DNA of 64,000 bases from Achatina immaculata (taxonomy: Eukaryota > Mollusca > Gastropoda > Stylommatophora > Achatinidae), in the NCBI GenBank assembly GCA_009760885.1, contig CM019704.1, positions 13,871,803 through 13,935,802 of the forward strand. Reading direction: 5' to 3'. The position numbers and the translations under genes are program-made. This document shows, piece by piece, positions 45,001 to 56,984 of the stretch. Under the pieces are notes generated by a model, which ran no database searches, was not told the origin of the DNA, and saw only the letters and a program-made list of their open reading frames with translations. Each line of letters begins with the position of its first letter. Positions within the stretch are counted from its first letter, which is position 1.

Positions 45001-45240
45001 TGACAATTAGTGTCTGTGACATGAATTTCGTAAAGTAGTGCTAAACATTTTTAGTCCCAGTATCCTGTTCATCAGCCATTTTGTTTTCGTCCACTGCAGT
45101 TTTAAGCTTCCTACATCCCTTGGCTCTTCGTCCCACACCTCCACCATCACCCTCCCCCCCCCCAATTTTTTCCACTTAGGGCCCCCCCCCCCCCGAGCTT
45201 CTGTGCCCTAGAACGATGCACCGACTACATATCCTCTCAT
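45001..45240. other. Spacer with C runs
   Basis: Includes C runs at about 45154-45162 and 45182-45194. No repeat units of the flanking arrays and no coding. Confidence 0.55.
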
Positions 45241-45244
45241 TGGA

Positions 45245-45556
45245 TTTGAGACACTATAGAGTTGTATGGCAGTATTGATGTGCATGACAAAATAGCGTCG
45301 TATGACAGTGTAGAGTTGCATGACATTATAGAGCTGTATGACACTATAGCATTGTATGAGAGAATAGATTTGTATGACAGTATAAAGTTGCATGACAGTA
45401 TAGAGTTGCATGACAGTATAGAGTTGTATGACATTATGAAGTCGTATGACACTATAGAAGCGTATGACAGTATAGAGGTGTATGACAGTACAGTGTATAA
45501 CATTATGGAGGTGTATAACAGTATAGAGCGTATGACATTAAAGAGTTGTATGTATG
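45245..45556. repeat. 18-bp tandem repeat, about 17 copies
   Basis: Units close to AGTATAGAGTTGTATGAC. As 18 is a multiple of three the array is open on several frames (plus: SIELYD-like hexapeptides at 45262-45582; minus: YNSILS-like). It shares ACAGTATAGA with the 52-bp units to the left, so the arrays may have one origin. Confidence 0.9.
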
Positions 45557-45559
45557 ACA

Positions 45560-48118
45560 TTAAAAATTTATTGATCACTTAAATAAGAGAGGACACAGGT
45601 AAACGGCGACTTTCTGTGGTAAAACACTTGTAGAATAATTCACATAGTTTCATGCCAGAAAATTATCATAAATAAGACAAGAAAATTCATTACAAAACAG
45701 ACTGAAAGGATCACAGACAGACTTTTGGTCAGTCAGACCTACATATATGCCAGAAAACATATAAGACAGAGGAGAGGTAGTCAAGCTACCAATTAGAGAC
45801 ATGTACATAACTAGACGAACAAACATAGAGAAAACAGACAGAGAGACAGACACGAGGAGAAATAATTAGTGCTACGTTTTTCATGAAAGAACGTGAATTA
45901 AAACGCAAAAGCCAAAATACAATTAAAAATGAATAAACCAAGTAGAAACAAAATGTCTGCCGGCTATTGCTACACACGTCTCGAAATAATCTATCACAGA
46001 ACCGGCAAAGACCACGTGTATATAAATCTCTTTTATTCATATTTGTTTTAATACTAAGCAGAGACATGAGCAAAGATTTTTTTAAAAAACCACTGAACTC
46101 TTTTGTTTTCAAGCTTTACAAAGGGATCTCGGTCATAAGTTTATCTTCTGTGTGTTTGTGCCAGTATAAATAACACTTGTTATGCTGTCGGCGTTGCTAA
46201 ATGTGGCAGGATTTCAGAAATTAAAAACTGCGTAAATGATAATTTATTCTGTTTATGTAGTCAGGCCGGCCTCTCTTGCACATAATTATACAAAAACGAT
46301 TAGCCCCACAATCACCTGATCTTACCTTAAGGCAGGCATGATCAACGTGTGATCAAATAACAAACTGGAGAGGAAAAAGATTAAAAGAACATTATCATTA
46401 TCAAACACTCCCTGACATAGGATTACTTGAAACAACTTCTAAAGACCATCCTCACAACATGCACTTTTTTTTGTAGACTCCACTACCCGAAGCAAAACAC
46501 AGGAAACATATTGATTACTTTAATGAACTTCTGCAATCAGAAGCGTGACGGAGATTTCAACCCCAGCTATTCAAGAACATCATTGTTAATGGAAACAGGT
46601 TACAAAAACAGTTGACATTTCGACAAATCAGCCTTCGTTAAAGGAATACAAAGAAGAAAAAAGCCCACACACATCATTATAAAAATATACTTTAAAAAAA
46701 AGAATATAATGTGGCAAAAGTTCAAAGGGTCTGCTATATTTTCTCTGTTTGCATATTGAAATTTCTCATTTCTTGTCATAGTCTGGCCGTGGCTCTTGAG
46801 TTTATGATCTCTTTTGTCCATTGCTTTTCTGCGTGTCTGCTTCAGGAGTAGCACCGACTACGCATCTTAAATGTCTGTTTTAATGTTGTGGTGAGTTACT
46901 TTCGCTACCAATTTTTAAACTGCCGCCGTTCTTAGAGCAATTACGATCGCTACCATTGATATACGCTCCGAGTTATGAGTTATACACAGCGGTTTTCAAT
47001 CTGGTGCCATGAGCGCATTCCCTTTTCCCGCACAGGGAGTCAGAGCCTCGTTAACCACTAGCCTGACAACTATCGTTCCCAGCCTGTACAAACAGGACTT
47101 AGTTGTGCAAAGGGGAATATCATGTACACACGAGGATAACGTGTTCAAAAGGAAATAACATGTACAACCAGGAATAATGCTTTCAAATTGGGATAGCGTG
47201 TAGAAACAGGCTTAAAATAAGGAAAAATCATTATAACAAAAGCGAGGTATTTTGAGGAGAAACATAAATGCAACAAGAAAAGAGAGCTTATATTTGTCCG
47301 TTTAATGCAGAACAACAGCAACAAATGAGCTTATGTGTGCGAGTTTGCTGCAGGACAAGAAAAGAGGACTTATATGTTTTCAATTTAATACGAGTCGAGA
47401 AAAGAGCTTAGATGCGTTGACTTTGATTTAGGTCGTTAAAAAGGGCTGATATGTGTTGAGCACTGAAAAAACAGAGCTCACATATTTTGAGATATTTATT
47501 ATGTTTGTAAATCACGAAGGAACATGCGCTACATTTGAATCAACGATTTGTATTTATCCGGTTTCAGCTTTGTGACATCGAATTATCATGTTGTGTATGT
47601 GGTGGGGGGGGGGGGGGAACGCTCTCATCCATCGAGTAACTGGTATCTACCAGGCTAACATTATGGCATGTCCCATATCGGACCAGGTAGCCCCACGTGA
47701 ATTAAGTATATTTTCCAGGTTTAAGTAAGATCAGGGCTTTAGAAACTGTCCTTTGTGTTCGATCCTGCAGCGCATTCATACGTCTTCCACGCGCTCAGCG
47801 ACATTTTATGGGAAATTTCGCAAGGTAAATTCCAACCACAAGAAAAATTTTATACTTTACACCTGCTCAGCAGAACATTGATTTCCGTAAATCATATTTG
47901 ATCCAGTTTCACCTAATGTTATCACACGATTCAGTACAAAACAAACAATTCTGATACGTCGTAGGACACCAAAAATATAAGCAAACAGAAGCACTGACGT
48001 CAATGAATATGCGTTTATGCAAGGCAGAAGTTCCATGTGGTGCAATACTTTCTGTTGACTGCCCTTTTCGTGGTATTGATATGTTAGTTTTTTTAATGTA
48101 ATGATAAATATCCAAACT
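45560..48118. other. No supported gene
   Basis: Short frames at 45650-46112 (minus) and 46427-46854 have no domains. A G15 run lies at 47604-47618. A CAGCGGTTTTCAATCTGGTG-like word at 46990 resembles a hAT end, but no partner was found. Confidence 0.45.
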
Positions 48119-48657
48119 ATGTGTTGTTTTCATGCCAGAAAACCCTATCTGGTACAAAAAAACTATCAGACTGCTACAGAAACGGAAGCAAGGGAAAAAA
48201 CAAATGCAGGTGGAAGGAGAAATGCATATCAGGAAACTGAGCCCATGAATGTTGTGGATGAAAGCCAGCCACTGGAAGTCCCCAGCCCGACTGCAGACCT
48301 CCTGGAACCTAAACACAAGATGCAAATAGGCAGCTGGAATGTAAGAACACTAAACCAGACTGGAAAACTAGCACAAACCATCAAGGAAATGCACAGATAC
48401 AAACTAGACATACTAGGAATACAAGAAGCAAGATGGACAGGACAAGGCAAAAGGAAATTAACAACACAGCACAACAGGGGAATATAAGTAAGGATAGACC
48501 AAAAGAGACATGGAGAAGAACAACAGAAAGGATGTTGAGCAATAGAGTGCTCACCTGGCCAAGAGCAGAAAAAAAGGCGAAGGACAGGCATTTGTGGAAG
48601 CCCCATGTGCCCTGGGCACTTAAGGTTCAGAGAGAGAGAGAGAGAGATGTGTTGTTT
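48119..48657 (+). mobile_element. Internally deleted LINE (family 1) with 11-bp target duplication
   Basis: ATGTGTTGTTT lies at 48119-48129 and again at 48647-48657, enclosing 517 bp. The body starts with the N-terminus of a LINE ORF: after QPLEVPSPTADLLEPK come MQIGSWNVRTLNQTGKL and YKLDILGIQEARWTGQGK, the first two motifs of the APE-type endonuclease (Asn of WNVRTL, Glu of QEARW). Near 48474-48484 it jumps directly into the 3' end: DRPKETWRRTTERMLSNRVL, then KAKDRHLWK and CACTTAAGGTTCAGAG, as in the copy at 7960-9190, and ends in (GA)n. Almost the whole endonuclease and reverse transcriptase are missing, yet both ends of the insertion are intact. Confidence 0.88.
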
Positions 48658-48662
48658 ATTAT

Positions 48663-49901
48663 TGTGGCAGTATTTCTGTACTGCACTTGTCACTGTAGAA
48701 TTTCTACTATTAAAGGGAAATAATAAAAAATAAAACTACTACTTAGTTATAATTCTAAAGCCCCTATTTAATTATGACACAGGTAGTTCAAGGCTATGTT
48801 GTTTACGATTTGTAAATCTCACTGATAGTTGGGAAAAATTGGAAGTGTCAAAATGTCGAATGTCTGGGTCGACGTGACCAGAAGAAAGGAGTAACAGAAA
48901 ATTTAAGCCTTGGAATATTTTCTTATTTTTTTTTTTTACTCAAGGTCAGTTTTAACACGTTAAATTCACAAGAATTATTAATATATTTGGTGAGCCGCTG
49001 TCTGTCTGGAATAGTTATATTTAATAACAAAGTTAAATTTGAAATGTTTGACACCTTGTTACTCAAGATCAGTAGACATACAATTTCACTAGAGGCAGAC
49101 GTCTCGTGAACCTTTAGAGAAAGTTCAAGGTAAAATTTGTAGGGAATATTTAAGCTTGAGCAACTTTGGCTAGACGTCGGATTTTGTGTAGAATGTTTCG
49201 CTGAGTAGTCATTTTCCCAGTGGAGTATTTACAAGTCAGTTTTAGAATGTAACAGTTTTAGCTCAATATATTGTCCTTTAGAACAATGTTCTTTTACCTT
49301 GTACTGGTATGTAGATGTTAGGAGTGCTATCCTTGTCAAGAGAGATTTGTGTGTTCGGGAGATGTGTTGGAAGTTCACTATACTGTAAGTAGTTGTTTTT
49401 ACTTGCTTATTGTTGTTAGGCTTTTCTTCCCCATGGCGCCGACTACGCGCCCCGGAAGCTCTTCTATCATTTGTTAAATCACCCTGTCATGTTGGCAGTT
49501 CGTATTCCTTCCTCATCTCCATCTTCCACCATTAATTTTTTCATTCAATAAATATTTGATTTGTGTCTTGGAACTTAGTCTATTCATTAACTACATGGAG
49601 TTCTTATCTGTTAGTCCTGTTGAATGAGTGGGAGTCATGTACAAGTTTTCATTACGTGACACTGTTGTTTTTGATGTGGCAATTGCGAACCTGGCATTGT
49701 TGTTGTGTCACTCGGGGTATACCATAGTGACAAGTCTGCCTTTTTTTTTGGTAAAGTAGTGTTACCAACTCTTCCAGGCAAAAACAACATGTAAGTCTTT
49801 CTAATACAGTTAAAGTCCACAAAAAGTCAATACCTCTGACTCTGTGTACTGCCAAAAGGCATACGACTATATCTGATGCCGTGTTGGCACAATTAGTAAT
49901 A
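48663..49901. repeat. Left long terminal repeat
   Basis: Starts TGTGGCAGTATTTCTG. Contains AATAAA words near the start (about 48721) and at about 49547. The last dinucleotide is TA instead of the CA of the right copy, probably a point change. Minus frames in both repeats (about 49652-49855 and 53118-53318) are similar only because the repeats are similar; no protein family is recognised. Confidence 0.8.
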
Positions 49902-52124
49902 TATCATTAAAGGAATACTTTTTATAGTAGTGCGCGTGACTGGCACTATCTTTTACTGCGAGAGCACGTTATAGTTGGTGTCCTGATTAGAGTTTTCTTA
50001 TAGACCAACTACTTTCATCAGTTAATATCTCATTCAAATTTTTTTATTGTATGACAATATTCAACTCGTTCTTCTTGTTTGCTTTGCAGTCACTGCAATT
50101 TTTTTCCTTATATTTTCTTTACACTGATGTTCAAATTAGTGTCTTCTATCATATCCACTATCATTTTCTATAGTAGTTGTTTATCTATTGTAGTCAATTA
50201 CTATGTATTTATGTGAAGGTGAAGTTAAGATGTGGGTGTTTAGCAGCAGGGAGACAAGTTTATTGTTATAGAGTAAGTTAGTTAGAACAGGCTCACCAGT
50301 TGTATGGGATTAGTTTAGGAGTTGATAGGTTTTAACTAGATAGGGCAGTCAAGATACTCGACGATTAGACTAGTTTAGTAGTTGATAGGTTTTAGCTAGA
50401 TAGGGCAATCAAGATACTCGACGGTTAGATTAGTTTGTGTTCACATTTTGGCCGGTACTCCACGTCAGGGTCCCCAACGTAGAGTTGATGGAAAATGTTA
50501 GTCTAGTAGATATAGAAATAGTGGAGTGTCAACTCAGGGGTATTGTCTGGAGTTAGCGAAGAATACTTTACTATCCTGAAATTTGGGGCACTTCCAACCG
50601 TGCCCAGTGCAGTGGGTCTACCCAGCCTTGTCTTGTCTGTAGATCCAGCCTGGTACAGTTGATCCTAAACCTGCTGCGTTACAGGAGCATCACATACTTG
50701 AGAAATCTTTTGCATCTTTGATCATCGCAGAAAAGGGCAGGTATCATTTGTTGTTTGTGATAAACAGTTCTTCTAGTTCCAGCCAGGGACAATCATTTGT
50801 GAAAGACATTGTCAGCAGAATAATCGGCCAGGAATATGGAAACATTAGTACCTTCAAGACTTGGGAATTTATGAATATTATGAACTTGGACGGTAAAAGA
50901 CTGTGCTTCAGGTTGCAGACATTTCAACGTATCATATATTGACTGTGGTGAATTCCATCATTGGTGGACATTATTAGTTGTGAAGTTTGTTCATCTACAT
51001 TAGTTAGAAAGTTAGTGGGTACGTAAAGTTGATTGTTATTACATTGATGTATGCATCGATTTGTTTTATCTAGATAATAGAAAGATTCTTCCATCCCTAA
51101 ATGTTGTTAACCTGTGATATGGATTGTTTGAGAGCAACCAGATTATTTGAAGTTTCAGATTTACCATACTTGTGATGAAATGGGAATTAATCTGCAAGGA
51201 GATATTGGCAGCATAATATTTCAGTTTTTAATGTTTTTCTTTTAGCTAATTAGATATAGTTCATGATTTTATTATAACGAAAGATCATATATTCCGTAGT
51301 CAGCAAAAATAATACTTTGAGTGAAGTTATGACGTTCCCAGTACAACATAGCATATCCCAGAGCCTAAGTATCCCAGTGAGGTTTCCTGCTATTGGAGCT
51401 ATGGTTGTGATGTCTAATCTTGGTTCGCAAAAACTGGATTGTGGCGGACTTTAGTGTTGGAGATGTTCCTGATATGAATTATTATCTTGGACGTGACGGT
51501 ATTTTCTACGAGATGATGTTCCACAGAGGGGTCTTGTTAGACCAGTCATACATTTTTTTTTATTTGGCCCGTACAATTGGTACGGAGCACAATCCCCTGG
51601 AGGCATGTATGGAAGGCGGTTTAATCTAATAACAGAGTTTACCTGTTCTACATATGTATAACGTGTAGTTGCATATGACTAGAATGGATGAGTACATATT
51701 ATACACAAAGTTATGCCTGTTCTACTTATGTATAAAGGATAGTTGCATATGTTTAGGATGGATGATTACATGTTTACCCAAGGTTGTGCCTATTCTACAT
51801 ACGTATAATGTATAGTTGTATATGATATGAATAGATGATAATATATTCTACTTGAGTTAACCTATCCCATATACCTGCATATGATGAGAGTAGATGTTTA
51901 CAAATAGAGCATGAAGATGCATCATTTTTAGAGCAGAGTTCAATAACGCCAATGCGTGTGCTTTGTTGGAGAGAAGTATTGTTTTACAAAGAGACTTGGA
52001 ATATAGCATTATGAGCATATTCTGGTAATAGTAGTTGCATTCTAGTGAGAGTTAACTGTTTTTTTTTTGGGGGGGGGGATATATTTTAATGGCCATATAT
52101 TTACTTTTAGGGGTCGTGGTTATC
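49902..52124. other. Interior of the LTR-type element, no recognised coding
   Basis: The longest frames are 74 (50718-50942) and 69 residues (51420-51629) and match nothing I know. A ~63-bp block with GTTGATAGGTTTTA…CTAGATAGGGCA is duplicated at about 50320-50440. A diverged ~75-bp repeat with CTGTTCTACATATGTATAA occurs about three times at 51640-51860. A T/G tract lies at 52060-52078. I found no convincing primer-binding site next to the left repeat, and only a weak purine stretch precedes the right one. Confidence 0.6.
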
Positions 52125-53364
52125 TGTGGCAGTATTTCTGTACTGCATTTGTCACTGTAAAATTTCTACTATTAAAGGGAAATAATAAAAAAATAAAATT
52201 AGTACTTAGTCTATAATTTTAAAGCGCTTGCTTAATTATGACACAGATAGTTCACGGTTATGCTGCTTACGATTTGTAAATCTCACTGATAGTTGGGAAA
52301 AGTTGGAAGTGTCAAAAAAATCGAATGTCTGGGTCGACGTGACCAGAAGAAAGGAGTAAGAGAAAATTTAAGCCTTGGAATATTTTTTTTTTTTTTGGTT
52401 TTACTCAAGGTCAGTTTTGACATGTTAACTTCACAAGAATTATTAATATATTTGGTGAGCCGCTGTCTGTCTAGACTAGTTATATTTATTAACAAAGTTA
52501 AATTTTGAAATGTTTGACACCTTGTTACCCAAGGTCGGTTAACATACAATTTCATTAGGGTCAGACGTCTCGTGAACCTTTAGAGAAAGTTCAAGGTAAA
52601 ATTTGTAGGGAATATTTAAGCTTGAGCAACTTTGGCTAGACGTCGGATTTTGTGTAGAATGTTTCGCTGAGTAGTCATTTTCCCAGTGGAGTATTTACAA
52701 GTCAGTTTTAGAATGTAATAGTTTTAGCTCAATATATTGTCCTTTAGAACAATGTTCTTTTACCTTGTACTGATATGTAGATGTTAGGAGTGCTATCCTT
52801 GTCAGGACAGATTTGTGTGTTCGGGAGATGTGTTGGAAGTTCACTATACTGTAAGTAGTTGTTTTTACTTGCTTATTGTTGTCAAGCTTTTCTTCCCCAT
52901 TGCGCCGACTACGCGCCCCGGAAGCTCTTCTATCGTTTGTTAAATCACCCTGTCATGTTGGCAGTTCGTCTTCCTTCCTCCTCTCCATCTTCCACCATTA
53001 ATTTTTTCATTCAATAAATATTTGATGTGTGTCTTGGAACTTAGTCTATTCATTACCTACATGGAGTTCTTATCTGTTAGTCCTGTTGAGTGAGTGGGGG
53101 TCCTGTATAAGTTTTCATTACGTGACACTGTTGTTTTTGTTGTGACAGTTGCGAACCTGGCATTGTTGTTGTGTCACTCGGGGTATACCATAGTGACAAG
53201 TCTGCCTTTTTTGGTAAAGTAGTGTTACCAACTCTTCCAGGCAAGAACAACATGTAAATCTTTCTAATACAGTTAAAGTCCACAAAAAGTCAATACCTCT
53301 GACTCTGTGTACTGCCAAAAGGCATACGCTTATAGCTGTTGCCGCGTTGGCACATTTAGTAACA
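52125..53364. repeat. Right long terminal repeat
   Basis: Starts TGTGGCAGTATTTCTG and ends TTAGTAACA. Aligned with the left repeat it differs by scattered substitutions and T-run length changes, indicating that it is not a very recent insertion. Confidence 0.8.
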
Positions 53365-53370
53365 TATTAT

Positions 53371-53905
53371 CCTCGATGAAAAAACGTATATTATCACAGA
53401 TAACGAGATTCGTCATTATTTGCCCACATACAGCATCATCGTATTTTGAAAAAATTGTAACACGAAAGAAAAGCTGAAAGAAAATGAAACAAATAAAAAC
53501 TTTGTTTTTATGATAAAGTGAACTTCCTGTTTGTTGAGACTTTCTCTTTGGGAGAAAAGTGTCGCGCACGCAAGATTAACATTACCAGGGAACTGACATA
53601 ACAGTGAGTTGTCAGACAAAATCGTTATATAGTGACTCTTCTTCAACAGTCTCCTGCCATTGTTGTAACACAGCTGTGATCTCCTTCTCAGTAAACCCAT
53701 CAGCGTAGAACAACAGATGATTTCATCTCTGTGTTGATCTACGGCTTGACTTTCCTTGTGCCACTGACACATTGTTTGTCTGTCTGGCTTCACCTGAGTT
53801 TACTGCCAGATCTGTCATCTGGTTTTTTAGATAACGTTATGATGATGTTGAATGAGAAAAATGTCCTTCATTATTAAGACGCTATCCGATTTGGCAATCA
53901 ATGAC
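53371..53905. other. No supported gene
   Basis: A 125-residue minus frame (53416-53793) has no recognisable domain and a low-complexity Phe/Ser stretch. Confidence 0.45.
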
Positions 53906-53907
53906 CC

Positions 53908-54010
53908 ATAACTGACATGCTAGCGTCAGTGTTGGCAGACCATAACTGACATGCTAGCGTCAGTGTTGGCAGACCATAACTGACATGCTAGCGTCAGTGT
54001 TGGCAGACCA
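53908..54010. repeat. 34-bp tandem repeat, three copies
   Basis: CCATAACTGACATGCTAGCG plus TCAGTGTTGGCAGA repeats three times and leads into a fourth start (CCATAGCTGAC) belonging to the dispersed repeat that follows. Confidence 0.93.
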
Positions 54011-54270
54011 TAGCTGACAAAGACCCCTGTCTGACCTCTCCGTTGTTACCCCCAGTAACAGACATAACCTTAATAACGGGGCAGAGATCACCACAGTCCC
54101 TATGCTGGTGGGGTCTGGTAACGAAGTATTGGACACCTCCTGCAATTTAACTACACTCAGGGACTGAAAAATTAACTGCCATGCCCCGTTCCCAAGCTAC
54201 ACGATGCTGTGCCTCAACACTGACACAGCATCGACTGCATAGAACAGCAGCTCGCAATTCCAAGGAGATA
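54005..54270 (+). repeat. Dispersed ~260-bp repeat, copy 4
   Basis: Shares AGCTGACAAAGACCCCTGTC, CAGTCCCTATGCTGGTGGGG, GGACTGAAAAA, ACGATGCTGTGCCTCAACAC, CAGCATCGACTGCATAGAAC and AGCTCGCAATTCCA with copies 1 and 2. A weaker, partial copy may follow at 54560-54690. Confidence 0.8.
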
Positions 54271-54274
54271 GACA

Positions 54275-55035
54275 AGACAAGACAAGATTAATTCACTGAC
54301 TGGATCTCGCCAGATGCAGGGACTCACCAGTGAATTTAAGACGGCATGTGCTTCTTAGATTTAATGATTATTGAGAGCGATGCTGTATTATGAAAACTGA
54401 GCAAATCTGCCTACAAGGCGAGGTATATCACAATACACTGTACATGCAGATGTCGGTATATTAAAGGAAAGAAAAGATCTCGACTTCCTGTCCTAAGTTT
54501 GACCCAAAAAAAATGAATGTAATCATTGAGAGCAAAATTCAGTGTGGTATTGTGACAGCACGGCTGTTAGGGCCGAGGATATATTTCAAGACTTTATCCC
54601 ACCTCCTCACTGGTGCTCCCATTAGCAGACTCAACCTACTTAACGTAACAGGGTTCAGTGTTGTCCCAGTGATAGCGGACTCTGCCAAGAAGTGTATTTT
54701 TTTGCTTCTACTCTTGGTCTTCAGGATTTCTAATGTAATCCATTGCCTCAGTATGATACTTGTGACACAGACTACTCAATGTGCGGCTTCTAGTAACATC
54801 CCTTATTGTAGTTCCTTGGAAACCAGACAATAACAGCAATGAATCCACCGACGAGAGAATTTTTGTTTCAGATAATCTTAAACCTAGCATGAATTTTTAA
54901 CTTAAAACTTAAGAAATTCTACTCCAGTATTAAAGAAACAGTTATTATCAATGATAAACAGTCATCAAACGATTTGGGTGACCGATTTAAATAATGTCTG
55001 TGCTACAGGCCGTGTAGCATTATATCGGTCCGTAA
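54275..55035. other. No supported gene
   Basis: A 106-residue plus frame (54513-54833) overlaps the possible partial dispersed repeat and has no domain. Confidence 0.45.
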
Positions 55036-55039
55036 GAAT

Positions 55040-55710
55040 AGCAACGAGCACAGCCTCTATCTTAATGAGAAAAAAACTAAATTGATGACAACTGGGAAAA
55101 CAGATAAGGCAGCTGAAATATGTATCAATGAAGAAAAATTGGAAGAGGTGGAATATCTTGGATCATTACAAACTAATAATGGAGATACAATGAGGGAAAT
55201 TAAAAGAAAGATAAATGTCGCTCTTGAAAAAGAAAACAACTAAAGAATCTGTGAAGAAGAACAGACAGAACTACAAAAATAAGATTTTTAAGGGCATGCA
55301 TCTTTCCCATCGCAACATACGCCTGTGACACCTGGACACTTAACAAAACAGCTGAGAAACACATAAATACCGTTGAATGTAAATGCTACAGAAGAGTTCT
55401 TCAAATACCATGGACACAAAAAAGAAAAAGAAATATCCATACTACAAGAACGTAATATTGAAGAAGGCTGACTAGTAAAGAGGATTAAAGAAAGAAAACT
55501 TAAATATTTTGGACACATTAAACACATTAGAGAAGACCGTCTTGGCGGGGTACATAGTGGGAAAAAGAAAGAGGAAGGCCAAGGCGAAGATTGCTGCAAG
55601 ACATCGTTGATGATCTGCAAATGGATGCATCAGCAGGAGAGGCCTACAGAAGAGCCGTTAGGGAGGCAAAGCTCCACAAGGGACACGCACATGACTTACT
55701 GTGCTACAGG
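55040..55710 (+). pseudogene. RTE-like LINE fragment (family 2)
   Basis: Reads SLYLNEKKTKLMTTGKTDKA, EVEYLGSLQTNNGDTMREIK, then with frame changes ATYACDTWTLNKTAEKH, a CYRRVLQIPWTQK equivalent, ILQERNIEEG, VKRIKERKLKYFGHIKH and a KRKRGRPRRRLLQDIVDDL equivalent, ending near REAKLHKGHAHDLL. It is the same family as 12240-12745 but reaches further 5'. Several frameshifts and stops make it inactive. The catalytic core is not included. Confidence 0.87.
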
Positions 55711-55714
55711 CAGG

Positions 55715-56005
55715 ATCCATAACAGAAATTTTTTAAGATGGCGCAAATCTATTTTAGGCGTTCCCTTCCTCCCCCGCCCCCCCCCCCCCCCCACGCCGAT
55801 CCGTGTTTTGACTCTTGAACCTTTGAGCCACCTTCATCCACTAGTCCCCTTGGTCCTTCTGGACGCTTTTCCCACTCCAGAGCCATGCACCAGCTCCACC
55901 ACTCTTTAGCCCTGGCTGCAGAAGGTTTTAAATATTATTGACATTTTAGGAACAGGTTCGTGGTTCTGGTAAGAGCTGGGGCACTCTGATTTTGATGTGA
56001 CTTTC
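55715..56005. other. No gene seen; C run
   Basis: A C-rich run at about 55772-55793. No coding features. Confidence 0.5.
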
Positions 56006-56007
56006 TA

Positions 56008-56395
56008 TTTGGTTGGAAGTAATCTGTGATGCAGATCTCGTACTTTAGTGAATGTAGTCTGTGATTCACAACTCTTATTTTAATGCAGGTGGTCGATGGT
56101 GCAGATCTTGTATTTTAAATAAACTAAATTTCCCTCACACTAGTGTTTCATATAGATCTCGCATTTCAATGAAATTAGCCTATATTGCAGATGTCATATA
56201 TGAATGAAAGAAAACTACGATGCAGAATTTGTATTTTAATTAAATTGATCCATGATGTAAATGTAGTAATGTTATGAAAGTAGTCTATGATGTTAATCAA
56301 GTATTTAAATAGAAGTAGACCGTGACTCAGATCTCGTATTTTAGTAGAAGTAGTCAGTGATGAATACCTCGCATTTTAATGGAAGTAGTCTTTTG
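56008..56395. repeat. Old, degenerate ~42-bp tandem repeat
   Basis: About nine variably preserved units built on GATGCAGATCTCGTATTTTA plus ATGAAAGTAGTCTGT-like text. Spacing varies because of indels. Confidence 0.7.
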
Positions 56396-56900
56396 TCCAC
56401 AATATAAAAACACCACTTTCAGCATATACGAGGCTGGCGATATAAATCTCGTAAATTCATTGTCGATAAACTAACCTGTCGTATTTCAGTGAGAAGAGGG
56501 TGGGGGGGAGTCATTGCTCTCTACTCTCGACCACTCACAGATGTGCTTAAAGGCCAAACAGCAAGTTCTCCTAATCTCTATTACAAAAGATCTTTTAAAT
56601 AGGCATTCCATTACCTTTTGTGAACATCTTCTCTTTAGAAATCTATTTCAAGCTTATACCGTTCGGCTCCCTTGTGTAAAAAATATTTAAATTCCTATCC
56701 CAGTTGAAAACCACTCAGTTTTAGACGTATCTTCTCAATTTTAAAGGCTCTTTGTGTATCGTCTCAATTTTAGAGGCTCTTTACGTATCTTCTCAGTATC
56801 AGAGGCGTTTTACAGTCATCACTTTACAATCACCAGTGTTCTGTGTATCTTTTTTTTTTTTGTTTTATTTTTAAATATCTCGATTTCCAATTAGTTGCGA
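56396..56900. other. No gene seen
   Basis: AT-rich. A weakly repeated CTTCTCAATTTTAGAGGCTC word occurs at about 56729-56810. Confidence 0.5.
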
Positions 56901-56902
56901 CA

Positions 56903-56981
56903 TGAAGTTGTGGGTGATTCGTTCCATTCGAAGTTGTGGGTGATTCGTTCCATTCGAAGTTGTGGGTGATTCGTTCCATTC
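56903..56981. repeat. 26-bp tandem repeat, three copies
   Basis: GAAGTTGTGGGTGATTCGTT plus CCATTC, three perfect copies. Confidence 0.95.
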
Positions 56982-56984
56982 GTC

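Larger units (their letters stand above)
48657..53370. mobile_element. LTR-type retroelement, apparently non-autonomous
   Basis: Two direct repeats of about 1.24 kb (48663-49901 and 52125-53364) flank 2.2 kb. Homology between them begins exactly at TGTGGCAGTA and ends at TAGTAACA (TAGTAATA in the left copy), giving TG…CA ends. The hexamer TATTAT immediately precedes the left repeat (48657-48662) and immediately follows the right one (53365-53370), as a target duplication. By eye the repeats are well over 90% identical. No gag, protease, reverse transcriptase or integrase motif is found in the interior, so it would depend on another element. Confidence 0.75.

Noticed and set aside
45262..45582. 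Plus-strand SIELYD hexapeptide repeat protein
   Set aside because: The 18-bp unit keeps every frame open and the opposite strand is equally open; no start context or domain supports coding.
46985..47060. Third hAT-like element (CAGCGGTTTTCAATCTGG)
   Set aside because: No matching opposite end and no 8-bp duplication could be found.
49652..53318. Similar ~66-residue minus frames in both long terminal repeats
   Set aside because: They are similar because the repeats are duplicated; T-run length differences shift the frame and no protein family is recognised.
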